A stretch of 64,000 nucleotides of DNA, taken from Flavobacteriales bacterium (GTDB lineage Bacteria; Bacteroidota; Bacteroidia; Flavobacteriales_F; PHOS-HE28). How positions within the stretch are numbered: the first letter of the stretch is position 1; each line of letters starts with the position of its first letter. A program made the position numbers and the translations under genes. Below, piece after piece: positions 35,201 through 42,742 of this stretch. The stretch is from NCBI GenBank assembly GCA_016713875.1, contig JADJOI010000003.1, positions 310,001 to 374,000 on the forward strand, given 5' to 3'. The notes below the pieces were generated by a model. The model was not told where the DNA came from. It ran no database searches and worked only from the letters and a program-made list of their open reading frames with translations.

Positions 35201-35871
35201 GTCCAGTAGCGGGTCACCAGCCGGAAGGCCGTTTCACCGAAGGGGTCGAGCAGGGCGGCCAGGGTCTGGTTGTCCATCTCGCCCATGAGCTCGCCCGCGA
35301 AGCCTGCGGCCACCATGATCACCACGGCGGTGATGTAGGCTGCGGCGGTACTGCGTACCAGGGCGGCCACCGAGAAGATCACCGCGGCGGAGAACAGGAT
35401 GTTGGGCAGGGTGAGGTAGAGGTAGGCCTGAGCGTGGGCCGCCAGGTCGTTCGCACCGATGCGTTCCGGGTCCACCCAGGGCATCAGGCTGCCGATCAGC
35501 ACACCCAGTGTGATGCCGAGCAGGGGGATGGAGGCCACGAGGGTGCTTCCGAGGAACCGACCGAGGAGGTACTCGCCCTTCCGCAGCGGTGTGCTGAACA
35601 TGATCTGCGACGTGTTGTAGGTGAAGTCGCGGATGGCCGCGGCGTTCACGAAGGCCGTGACCATGAACAGCCCGATGAAGGCCAGTCCGGAGTACCACTG
35701 GAAGACCATGAACGGGGCGTTCAGCTTCACGTTCGCCATCTGCCCGCCGATCACCAGCTTGTCCCACGTCACGGCCCCGAAGGCGAGGAGCGCGAACAGC
35801 AGGAGGAAGATGTACACCATGGGCTGCCTCAGCCAATGGCGCAGTTCCTTGAGGAAGAGCCGCCAGGTCAT
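32281..35871 (-). CDS. ABC transporter permease / M1 aminopeptidase fusion (paralog A)
   Basis: A 1196-residue protein with the same two-part build as paralog B: paired ABC-2 permease blocks (start WRLFLKELRHWLRQPMVYIF), then an external M1 domain with HEMGHQWW (H929, E930, H933) and LLSESMAQYSALM. Its start codon overlaps the stop of the ABC ATPase gene (ATGA), so the two are coupled. A half-size permease with its own peptidase suggests either peptide uptake coupled to trimming or peptidase-assisted export; neither is shown by sequence. Confidence 0.88.
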   Translation of the reverse strand: MTWRLFLKELRHWLRQPMVYIFLLLFALLAFGAVTWDKLVIGGQMANVKLNAPFMVFQWYSGLAFIGLFMVTAFVNAAAIRDFTYNTSQIMFSTPLRKGEYLLGRFLGSTLVASIPLLGITLGVLIGSLMPWVDPERIGANDLAAHAQAYLYLTLPNILFSAAVIFSVAALVRSTAAAYITAVVIMVAAGFAGELMGEMDNQTLAALLDPFGETAFRLVTRYWTVEEKNSALLPIGGVLLWNRILWTTISAGIFVFCARRFSFTDRKAGRVTAKLSEEAPATGHVELPQVKREHGGRAHRRQFRRIAWNDFRGMLKGTAFMIVAGIGLVNMFFGLAFSTSLYENEILPVTYHVVDMMRGSFDLFTMILIVFYSGLLVWKEREPKLDEVHDATPVPLGLGLAGKYTALVMLLAVLLVGSAFGGMLFQLVKGYTRLEPGVYLGMYILPGLVSFSTMAALSFLVHVLVNNKYVGYGVFIAVMFLPGILWNALDVNTNLVSFGGAPGITYSDMNAYGTALKGWLWFKAYWWAFALLLLLLSMAFWVRGKETGVPQRMRAAVARLKRNRRLVWPALALWVGLGAWSYYNTKVLNEVPNGDAQEEDAAHYERTYKRCSGIHQPHYTDIDFAIDLDPENRGLKSVAKVTVRNKGTSAIDSLHLVLGEGIEQEVEIPGATLVVNDEQVNYRIYRLDRPLAPGADLRFTVTATHVEKGFENSVTVMQINRNGTFFNNMDILPNIGYSDRYELQDRYDRKKHGLGPRERMPRLADDAARRMQTYLMPNSDWVNVRTVISTSPDQIAVAPGSLKREWTENGRRYFEYVVDHRSMNFYSFMSARYEVHREKIGDIDVEVYYHAPHAENVPRIANSIKKSIAYYNAHFGPYRHKQARIIEFPRYQDFAQAFPGTMPYSEGIGFISDFSDTTDIDMVFYVVAHEMGHQWWAHQVIGANMQGSTLLSESMAQYSALMVMEDEFGRHSARMRRFLKLESDRYQRSRGTEELKEVPLMEVENQGYIHYNKGSVILYCLRDFVGEDNLNRAFRALVDTFGYAEPPYPTALDMVRELEKVVPDSLDYLLEDGFKRITLYNNRMGEATARMLADSTYEVKLKLWGEKNHADSLGRETPAAMNDWLDVSVLRYPAIGRNADKSLNDVPLVHQRLRLKSGWNELTFIVDRKPLRAEIDRDHLFIDRVMDDNSKKVEVP

Positions 35872-36752
35872 GCCGTCACAGGTTGATGAGCGCCGTTGAT
35901 GTGGCTGAAGAACACGTCCTCCAGCGTAGGCTCGGCAGGTGCGAAACCGTCCGGGCGTCCCTCGTTGTATACGTGGATCACCGGCCGCCCGGCGATGAGC
36001 TTGTTGCTGATCACGTTGAACGACGCGTTGTGCGCCTCAAGCTCCTGCTTGGGGATGCTCTTCTCCCAGATGCGCCCCTTCACGGCGGCGAGCGCATCGT
36101 TCGGGGACCCGGCGAAGAGCAGGCGGCCCTTGTTGATGATGGCCATGTTGCCGCACAGCTCCTGCACGTCCTGCACGATGTGGGTGCTGAGGATCACCAC
36201 CACGTTCTCGCCGATCTCCGTGAGCAGGTTGTAGAACCGGTTGCGCTCTCCGGGATCGAGGCCCGCCGTGGGCTCGTCCACGATGATGAGCTTCGGCTCA
36301 CCGATGAGCGATTGTGCGATGCCGAAACGTTGCTTCATGCCCCCGCTGAAGCCGGCGATGCGGCGCTTGCGGTGCTCCCACAGGTTCACCTTCTGCAGCA
36401 GCGCTTCCACGAGCGCCTTGCGTTCGCCGTTGTGGATCACGCCCTTCAGCAACCCGATATGGTCCAGCATCTCGTACGCGCTCACACGCGGGTACACGCC
36501 GAACTCCTGCGGCAGATAGCCCAGCACCCGGCGGACCTCCTGCTTCCGGAGCAGCACGTCCAGGTCGCCGAGCATGGCGCTGCCGCTGTCCGCCTCCTGC
36601 AGGGTGGCGAGGATGCGCATGAGCGTGCTTTTGCCCGCGCCGTTGGGCCCCAGCAGGCCGAACATGCCCGTGGGGATGGTGAGGCTGACGTTGTCCAAGG
36701 CCTTGACGCCGTTCGCGTAGGTCTTGCTGAGTCCGTTGATGACGAGTTCCAT
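35868..36752 (-). CDS. ABC transporter ATP-binding protein
   Basis: A 294-residue ATPase with Walker A GPNGAGKST (35-43), Q-loop LPQEFGVYP, signature FSGGMKQRFGIAQ, Walker B LIIVDEPTAGLD and switch histidine STHIVQD. The C-terminal extension (GKGRLLFAG-like to EDVFFSHI) is typical of ABC-2 exporters. The ATG at 36752 opens directly on the domain (MELVINGLSKTY); an upstream extension to 36812 has no support. It is the first gene of the operon with the two permease/M1 fusions and presumably energises both. Confidence 0.93.
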   Translation of the reverse strand: MELVINGLSKTYANGVKALDNVSLTIPTGMFGLLGPNGAGKSTLMRILATLQEADSGSAMLGDLDVLLRKQEVRRVLGYLPQEFGVYPRVSAYEMLDHIGLLKGVIHNGERKALVEALLQKVNLWEHRKRRIAGFSGGMKQRFGIAQSLIGEPKLIIVDEPTAGLDPGERNRFYNLLTEIGENVVVILSTHIVQDVQELCGNMAIINKGRLLFAGSPNDALAAVKGRIWEKSIPKQELEAHNASFNVISNKLIAGRPVIHVYNEGRPDGFAPAEPTLEDVFFSHINGAHQPVTA

Positions 36753-36895
36753 GCCCGGCTGGTGTTGTGCCGGCAAGTTGCGACGCGGAAGGCGGAACCG
36801 GGGCCGGATCACATGAGCGGCGACCGATCGGGTGGACCGGTCGAAGGCTGATGGCCGGCATGTGGTCCCCGAGCACGGCTCCTTCCTTGAGCCCC

Positions 36896-38245
36896 ATGAA
36901 GCCCGTCGTCTTCGAACCCTTCCGCATCAAGATGGTGGAGCCCCACTGAGGAGCAGCGCAGCGCCTGCCTCAAGGCCGCCCGGTACAACCCCTTCCTGTT
37001 GCGCAGCGACGATGTGCTCATCGACCTGCTCACCGACAGCGGCACGAGCGCCATGAGCAGCGAGCAGTGGGCCGCCCTGATGCGCGGGGATGAGTCGTAC
37101 GCCGGCGCGCGCAGCTGGGAGCGGTTCGAGGCCGAACTGAAGGACCTCACCGGCATGCCGCACATCCTGTCCACGCACCAGGGGCGCGCGGCCGAGCGCC
37201 TGCTCCATGGTCACCTGGGCGGCAAGGGCAAGGTGTTCATGAGCAGCACCCACTTCGACACCACGCGCGCCAACATCTGGTTCAGTGGGGCCGAGGCCGT
37301 CGACCTGCCCGTGGCCGTGGGGCGCGACCCGCAGGCGCTCGATCCCTTCAAGGGGGATCACGACGTGGAGGCGCTGGAGCGCACCATCGCGCGGAAGGGC
37401 GCGGCCAACGTGGCGACGGTGGTCCTTGCGGTCACCAACAACAGCGGTGGCGGGCAGCCCGTGAGCATGGGCAACGCGAAGGCCGTGCAGGCCGTGTGCC
37501 GCCGCCATGGCATCCTCTTCGTGCTCGATGCCTGCCGCATCGCCGAGAACGCGTGGTTCATCCGCGACCGCGAGCCCGGCTACGCCGACCGCAGCATCGC
37601 GCAGGAGATGTTCGGCCTGGCCGATGCTGCCACCATGAGCGCCAAGAAGGACGCGCTGGTGAACATGGGCGGCTTCCTCACCCTGCGCAATGACAGGCTC
37701 GCGGACGAGATCACGTACCTGCTCATCATCACCGAGGGCTACACCACCTATGGCGGTCTCTCGGGCCGCGACATGGAGGCGGTGGCCCAGGGGCTGAAGG
37801 AGGTGTTCGATCCGGACTACCTCGACCACCGCATCACCAGCACGCGCTACCTGGGCGAGCACCTCATGGCGCTGGGCGCGCCCATCATGCGGCCGGTGGG
37901 CGGCCATGCGGTGTACGTGGATGCGCGTGGGCTCTACCCGCACATCGCGGTGGAGCAATACCCCGGCCAGGCTGGTGTGTGCGCTGTACCGCATCGGCGG
38001 CATCCGGTGCGTGGAGGTGGCTCGGTGAGTTCGGCAAGTACGATGCCGCTGGCGCGCTCATCCCCGCCGCCATGGACCTGGTGCGCCTGGCGATCCCGCG
38101 GGGCGTGTACACGCAGAGCCACATCGACCACGTGGTGCAGAGCTTCGCACGGGTGGTGGCCGAGCGCGACCGCGCCACGGGCTTCCGCATCACCAAGGAG
38201 CCGCGCTTCCTGGGGCACTTCACCGCGCACTTCGAGCCGGTGTAG
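36896..38245 (+). pseudogene. Tryptophanase / tyrosine phenol-lyase family gene, multiply frameshifted
   Basis: This is a PLP beta-eliminating lyase of about 450 residues. The N terminus MKPVVFEPFRIKMVEP, the middle RSDDVLIDLLTDSGTSAM, the PLP-lysine region SAKKDALVNMGG and YGGLSGRDMEAVAQGL are all clearly of this family. The frame is broken near 36946 (a stop after VEPH, continuing as EEQRSACLKAARYN), near 37971 and near 38018; the C terminus LVRLAIPRGVYTQ to FTAHFEPV is intact to TAG 38245. The residues do not decide between tryptophan and tyrosine as substrate. Three shifts point to a dying gene or poor local sequence. Confidence 0.75.
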
Positions 38246-38352
38246 GCCGGGGTGTCTGGGGCCACGCTAGGGCTCTTGTGCCGATGCTGGTCGGCCTGCG
38301 GCATGCCGTGACCGTTGGAACCACGGACCGGAGTCGTGACCCGCGGGGATGT

Positions 38353-39264
38353 TCACTGCACCAGCAGGCGACCGATGGCCCGATCCCCGTGCATATCGAC
38401 AGCCCTGACCATGTAAGAGCCCGGGATGAACGATGCGAGGTTGAGCGTTCCGGTGGTCACCGTGGTGGTGGTGGTCAGCACCTGGCGCCCTGAGGCGTCC
38501 AGCACTTCGACGCGCATGGTACCGCTGAACGGTAGTGCAAGCGTCACCTGGCCATGGGCTGGCACAGGCCAGATCCCGATCGCCGCGGGGGCCTTTCCGT
38601 CGATCCCGGTGTTCTCCTCCACACGCCACAGATCGGAGCCGAACCCCGGGGTGTAGGTGCCGATGGCGTCCAGCACGTTGTCCGCGCTGTAGAAGTAGTA
38701 GGAGAACCCTGCGTTCACCGAGACCATCACCACATCAGGCACTGTACCCCACGGGGTCACCAGTTGCCCACTGGCCACATAGGTGTCGGTCTCGGTATAG
38801 GGCGAACCGCCATTGATGGAATACGTATCGGTGAACGTGCTTCCCATGCTGAACGGGAAGGTGCATAGTGTTCGCCCGCCATCGAACGCATCCGTATTGG
38901 CGCCGAGCAGTTCGGCGATGGATGCGTCGACGTGGAAGTGTCGCCACTCCTCGTTCGGACCTCCGGCGTCGCGATGCATGCAGAGTGTGGTGCCGGGGTA
39001 TGACGCCGCGTATGGACTGTCGCCAGCCGCCGTATAGGTGACGGTAGCGGATGCCCCGAACGGGGTGGCCGCGCTCAGGTCCCAGATATTGCCCGTGCCC
39101 GTTGTGGTCAGGCCGCCGGTGCTGAAGTCCGCATAGAACGTGCGGGTCTCTGTGTGCCCTAGGACCGGAACGCTGCCGGCCTCGGTGAGCGTCTGTGCGG
39201 GTGCAGCGGAGATCGCGAGCACCATGCCGATTGAAAGGAGACGAAGGGTGTATCGATGGAGCAT
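38353..39264 (-). CDS. Secreted protein of unknown function with T9SS sorting domain
   Basis: A 303-residue exported protein: signal peptide (RLLSIGMVLAISAAPAQ), then a beta-rich region without a recognised catalytic domain (TFYADFSTGG, GGSPYTETDTYVASGQLVT), then a T9SS type A sorting domain from IGIWPVPAHGQVTLALPF to AIGRLLVQ. It belongs to the general class of Bacteroidota surface proteins. Upstream CATTTTTG is one mismatch from the -7 box. Confidence 0.75.
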   Translation of the reverse strand: MLHRYTLRLLSIGMVLAISAAPAQTLTEAGSVPVLGHTETRTFYADFSTGGLTTTGTGNIWDLSAATPFGASATVTYTAAGDSPYAASYPGTTLCMHRDAGGPNEEWRHFHVDASIAELLGANTDAFDGGRTLCTFPFSMGSTFTDTYSINGGSPYTETDTYVASGQLVTPWGTVPDVVMVSVNAGFSYYFYSADNVLDAIGTYTPGFGSDLWRVEENTGIDGKAPAAIGIWPVPAHGQVTLALPFSGTMRVEVLDASGRQVLTTTTTVTTGTLNLASFIPGSYMVRAVDMHGDRAIGRLLVQ

Positions 39265-39364
39265 GCCGCGAGGGTTTCTACAAAAATGCGACCGGTCGAC
39301 CTTCAGGGTCCTGCGGTCGTGGAACAGTTCCGCACAGCCTGCGGTGGATGGCGATACCCGCGTG

Positions 39365-39485
39365 AGGGGGCGCAGCGGCAGCCTGCTGAAGGAACGGCCG
39401 TGCGGCCACGTGCAGCGAGGAGGCGACCGGAGGAAGCCACCGCAGGGCCGTGGATGCAGGCCGGGCCGAAGCAGCTACAGCGCAG
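39365..39485 (+). repeat. Dispersed repeat, copy downstream of dinB
   Basis: It has a 33-bp core (39413-39445) identical to the reverse complement of 41262-41294. Similarity extends on both sides (GCGGCAGCCTG before the core, GCAGCTACAGC after it). Together the two copies form a large imperfect inverted repeat about 1.85 kb apart, enclosing dinB. The rest of 39265-39532 has only a CCCCGCT/AGCGGGG hairpin near 39493 and no gene. Confidence 0.8.
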
Positions 39486-39532
39486 CACCCGACCCCGCTG
39501 CTCTTGAGCGGGGGCACGCCCTGCCAAAAAGC

Positions 39533-39656
39533 AGGAATGAAAAATGTAGAATGTAAAATGGTGAAGGTAGAATGATGGCTCCGCAGCCTTGGGACCGCAA
39601 ATGCCTCGCTGGGACGTTGACCATTCTACATTCATCATTTTACATTTTTCATTCAC
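39533..39656. repeat. Heptamer-word inverted repeat 3 (downstream of dinB)
   Basis: The left arm is AGGAATG, AAAAATG, TAGAATG, TAAAATG, GTGAAGG, TAGAATG (39533-39574). The right arm is CATTCTA, CATTCAT, CATTTTA, CATTTTT, CATTCAC (39622-39656). The complements are mostly the same words in another order. About 47 bases separate the arms. It is AT-rich in a GC-rich setting. Confidence 0.85.
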
Positions 39657-39660
39657 CTAC

Positions 39661-39850
39661 GGGTACTTCGAAGAACCTCGAACGGATGGCGCACGCAGCT
39701 ATCGTTCGGTCAGACGAGGCGCTCCGAAAGGAGGATACTGAAACGAAGTATCCGACTGAGGAGGAACGAAGTATGACCGAAGGAGAGCAAGTGTATACGG
39801 CCCGAGAGCCTGCCATGAACGCCGCCGGAGCGAGGTTCTTCGAGGTACCC
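39661..39850. repeat. 190-bp element with 20-bp terminal inverted repeats and nested hairpins
   Basis: GGGTACTTCGAAGAACCTCG (39661-39680) and the complement of 39831-39850 match at 19 of 20 positions. Inside, TTCGGTCA/TGACCGAA, GGATACT/AGTATCC and CTCC-GAAA-GGAG can pair, so the whole forms a nested fold. It ends exactly at the dinB stop codon. It looks like a non-autonomous (MITE-like) or structured element; no coding potential is seen. Confidence 0.65.
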
Positions 39851-41068
39851 CTACGTTCTCCTGTTCGCCAACAGCACCGGCGCCTGCCCGTCGAAGGGGT
39901 TGTCCATGCGGCCGATGCTGCGCGCGTCCATGCCGCAGGCGCGCATCACCGTGCGGTCGCCGAAGCGCTTGCGGATCCTGTCCATGGCCTGATAGAGGCT
40001 CATGGCCTCGGCGGTGTCGGTGAAGGCGTTCATCTGGTGCCCGCCGCCCACCAGGTGGCTGAAGCGCACGCCGATCAGGCGGATGCGCTGGCGGCGGTCG
40101 TACAGCGTGCGGAACAGCTCGTGCACCACGGGCAGGATCAGGTGGTCGCAGGCGGTGTAGGGGATGCGCAGCTGCTTCAGGTGGGTGTTGAAGTCGGCGT
40201 AGCGGATCTTCACGGCCACGCAGCTGGTGAGCTTGCTCCCTTTGCGCAGCTGGAAGGCGAGGCTCTCGGCCATGGCGGTCAGCATGCCCTTCAGCTTCAC
40301 CATGTCGATGGTGTCGCGTTCGAAGGTGCGTTCGGTGCTGATGCTCTTGCGCTCGTGCCAGGCCACCACCGGGCTGTCGTCGATGCCGTTGGCCTTGCGC
40401 CACAGCACCGGCCCGTGCTCGCCCAGGAGCCGCTGCATCAGGTCGATGGGCACTTCCTGCAGGGTGTGGATCCGCGCCACGCCCATGCTGCGCAGCAGGT
40501 GCGCGGTCTTCTCGCCCACGCCGGGGATGCGTTCGATCGGCATCGGCGCCAGGAAGGGCTTCTCGGTGCCCCGCTCCACGTACCATTCGCCCGCGCCCGT
40601 CTTGGCCTCGCCGGTGGCCACCTTGCTCACCGTCTTGTTGACGGAGAGCCCGAAGCTGTTGGGCAGTCCGCTCTCCTTGATGATGCGTTGCCGCAGCTCC
40701 TTCGCCAGCTTGCGGCTGCCGTGGAAGCGGTCGGTGCCGCTCAGGTCCACATAGAACTCGTCCACGCTGCTCTTCTCGAACAGCGGCACACTGGCGCGGA
40801 TGATCTCGGTCACCTCGTCGCTCTTCTTCAGGTACAGGCCGCTGTCGCCGCGCAGGATGATGGCTTCGGGGCACAGCTGCTTGGCCATCTTCATGGGCAT
40901 GGCGCTGCGTATGCCGAAGGCGCGCGCCTCGTAGCTGCAGCTGGCCACCACGCCGCGGTCGCTGTCGGCGCCGATCAGCACGGGCCTGCCGTTCAGCTTC
41001 GGCTCGCGCAGGCGCTCCACGCTCACGAAGAAGGTGTTGAGGTCCAGGTGGAGGATGGTGCGTTCCAT
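39851..41068 (-). CDS. dinB: DNA polymerase IV (Y-family translesion polymerase)
   Basis: A 405-residue Y-family polymerase for bypass of damaged bases. The palm begins HLDLNTFFVSVERL with the first catalytic aspartate. SCSYEARAFGIRSAMPM is the fingers signature and SSVDEFYVDLSGTDR carries the catalytic Asp-Glu pair. GVGEKTAHLLRSMGV is the thumb helix-hairpin-helix, and the little finger (ERTFERDTIDMVKLK to LIGVRFSHL) follows. Length and order are complete. ATG 41068 opens on MERTILHLDLN. Paired palindromes at 41105-41166 are candidate operators. With dnaE at 24.4 kb and the S24 regulator at 42.7 kb it forms a dispersed damage-tolerance set. Confidence 0.95.
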   Translation of the reverse strand: MERTILHLDLNTFFVSVERLREPKLNGRPVLIGADSDRGVVASCSYEARAFGIRSAMPMKMAKQLCPEAIILRGDSGLYLKKSDEVTEIIRASVPLFEKSSVDEFYVDLSGTDRFHGSRKLAKELRQRIIKESGLPNSFGLSVNKTVSKVATGEAKTGAGEWYVERGTEKPFLAPMPIERIPGVGEKTAHLLRSMGVARIHTLQEVPIDLMQRLLGEHGPVLWRKANGIDDSPVVAWHERKSISTERTFERDTIDMVKLKGMLTAMAESLAFQLRKGSKLTSCVAVKIRYADFNTHLKQLRIPYTACDHLILPVVHELFRTLYDRRQRIRLIGVRFSHLVGGGHQMNAFTDTAEAMSLYQAMDRIRKRFGDRTVMRACGMDARSIGRMDNPFDGQAPVLLANRRT

Positions 41069-41104
41069 GGTCGGTCGGTGGTCATCGTTCAACGCTCCGG
41101 CTGC

Positions 41105-41166
41105 GTCGACCCTCAGGGTCGACATGCCATGATCGGCGTTGGGGGTTGTCGACCCGATGGGTCGAC
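41105..41166. promoter_or_regulatory. Twin palindromes upstream of dinB
   Basis: GTCGACCCTCAGGGTCGAC (41105-41123) and GTCGACCCGATGGGTCGAC (41148-41166) are perfect 8-9-bp dyads of the same core, 43 bases apart and 37-98 bases upstream of the dinB start. A degraded relative, GTCGACCTTCAGGGTCC, is at 39295-39311. Placement and symmetry suit a repressor operator. The binding protein is not known. Confidence 0.5.
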
Positions 41167-41204
41167 GCCACAGGCGCATCCATATGGGTGTTGTGCATGT
41201 TCTT

Positions 41205-41340
41205 TGGGCGCCTTTCGGGCTGTCCGCTGTAGTTGCCTTGCCGTGCCGGGTGCCTCAGCCGCTGCGGTGGCTTCCTCCGGTCGCCTCCTCGCTGGCGCGG
41301 CACCAGCGGCCCGCCTGCGGCAAGCTGCCGCTCCCATCCC
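41205..41340 (-). repeat. Dispersed repeat, copy upstream of dinB
   Basis: This is the inverted partner of the repeat at 39365-39485, with an identical 33-bp core at 41262-41294. Read on the minus strand it also shares AGCGGACAGCCCG with the stretch upstream of dnaE. The gene-free region 41069-41453 otherwise holds the twin palindromes and a short AT-rich tract (41380-41450) with the promoter of the ORF6N genes. Confidence 0.75.
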
Positions 41341-41417
41341 GGGCGCGGGCCTCGCGTTCGGCCAACAGCTCCGTGCTGACAAAATATCCGTCATGTTGCG
41401 TCCGATAAATTAGTCAT

Positions 41418-41425
41418 TATGTTTG
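41418..41425 (+). promoter_or_regulatory. Bacteroidota -7 box TATGTTTG
   Basis: An exact TAnnTTTG match in a local AT-rich tract, 28 bases before ATG 41454 of the first ORF6N gene. Confidence 0.65.
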
Positions 41426-41453
41426 CGCTGTCGAATAACTGATCAGTGATCTG

Positions 41454-42104
41454 ATGGGAACTCCGGCGACGACCCGCCGCCCGCGCACCGGCCTGCACCG
41501 CGCACGGCCAGCGTTCAGGTCGCCCCACACGGACCTGCTACCGGTGGAGCACCTCGTGGTGGCCGAGCCGCCTGCCGGCTACGGCGCCCCGGTTCCCACC
41601 GATGAACAGCTTCTCGGCCGGCTCCACCTCATCGGCGGCCAGCGCGTCATGCTTGATCGTGATCTGGCCGAGCTCTATGGGGTGGAGGTCAGGCGCCTCA
41701 AGGAGCAGGTGCGCCGCAACATGGAGCGCTTCCCCGAGCAGTTCATGTTCGAGCTCTCCCTGGAAGAGGACCACGCTTTAAGGTCGCAGAATGCGACCTT
41801 AAAGCAGGGCGAGCACGGCAAGTACCCGCCCTTCGCCTTCACCGAGCACGGTGTCCTCATGCTCGCCAATGTCCTGCGCAGCGAACGGGCCATCGCCGTC
41901 AGCATCCGCATCATCGACCTCTTCGTGCGCATGCGCCAGGTGATGCTCGCCCACCAGGACATCCTCCTGCGGCTGGAGCAGTTGGAACGCAGGGTGGGGG
42001 AGCAGGGCGCCGATGTCCAGCTGCTCTTCCACCACCTCAAGCAACTGCTCGCTCCGCCTTCGGAGCCGCGCAAGCGGATCGGCTTCAAACCCGACGAAGC
42101 ATGA
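41454..42104 (+). CDS. ORF6N domain protein (first of a tandem pair)
   Basis: A 216-residue DNA-binding-type protein. The ORF6N domain, found in phage antirepressors and many bacterial chromosomal proteins, spans about 55-145: HLIGGQRVMLDRDLAELYGV, RRLKEQVRRNMERFPEQFMF, FTEHGVLMLANVLRSERAI. A helical C-terminal region (LLRLEQLERRVGEQGADVQ) ends RKRIGFKPDEA. The N-terminal 50 residues are basic and unstructured. Its stop overlaps the start of the second ORF6N gene (ATGA). Both lie directly upstream of a LexA-like regulator on the same strand. Confidence 0.85.
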   Translation: MGTPATTRRPRTGLHRARPAFRSPHTDLLPVEHLVVAEPPAGYGAPVPTDEQLLGRLHLIGGQRVMLDRDLAELYGVEVRRLKEQVRRNMERFPEQFMFELSLEEDHALRSQNATLKQGEHGKYPPFAFTEHGVLMLANVLRSERAIAVSIRIIDLFVRMRQVMLAHQDILLRLEQLERRVGEQGADVQLLFHHLKQLLAPPSEPRKRIGFKPDEA

Positions 42105-42688
42105 ACACCGCCACGGACACCCTGCTCCAGGAGCCACCGGCCAGCTACACCGCCGTAGCCCCGCCCGATGCCGCCATCACCGGCCGCATCCATGTTATCC
42201 GTGGCCAGAAGGTGATGTTGGACCGCGACCTCGCCGAGCTCTACGGTGTGGAGACCAAGCACCTCAAGCGCCAGGTACGGCGCAACATCAACCGCTTCCC
42301 CGAGGACTTCATGTTCGAACTGACCTCTGCCGAGTGGGCCGCTTTGAGGTACCAATTCGGCACCTCAAACGAGCGAGTCCGCTCAGAACGAGGTGGTTCC
42401 AGGGTGCTCCCCATGGCCTTCAGCGAGCAAGGCGTGGCCATGCTCTCCAGCGTCCTCAACAGCGAGCAGGCCATCCTGGTCAACATTCACATCATCCGCG
42501 TCTTCAGCCGGATGCGGGAGGTGCTCCTTTCGCACTGCGAGATCCTCCAGAAGCTGGAACAGCTCGAGGGCCGCCTCTCCGGCCACGACGAGGAGATCCA
42601 GGCCATCTTCGATCACCTCACCGCACTGGTCTCGCCCGCCGCTGAGCAGCAGCGACGATCGATCGGATTCAAACCACAGGACCCCTGA
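42101..42688 (+). CDS. ORF6N domain protein (second of a tandem pair)
   Basis: A 195-residue paralog of the preceding protein: HVIRGQKVMLDRDLAELYGV, KRQVRRNINRFPEDFMFEL, MAFSEQGVAMLSSVLNSEQA, then a helical C-terminal part ending RRSIGFKPQDP. The two share the IGFKP ending, so one arose by duplication of the other. The 4-base overlap implies translational coupling. A role as antirepressor of a nearby repressor is plausible but unproven. Confidence 0.85.
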   Translation: MNTATDTLLQEPPASYTAVAPPDAAITGRIHVIRGQKVMLDRDLAELYGVETKHLKRQVRRNINRFPEDFMFELTSAEWAALRYQFGTSNERVRSERGGSRVLPMAFSEQGVAMLSSVLNSEQAILVNIHIIRVFSRMREVLLSHCEILQKLEQLEGRLSGHDEEIQAIFDHLTALVSPAAEQQRRSIGFKPQDP

Positions 42689-42742
42689 CCGCACCTGGGG
42701 CAAGCAACTGTCAACCGTCATACAGCATAACACATCCTTCCC

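Noticed and set aside
42708..42725. Classical LexA box CTGT-N8-ACAG upstream of the S24 regulator
   Set aside because: The spacing is N10 and inner symmetry is poor. It is mentioned only as a weak dyad.
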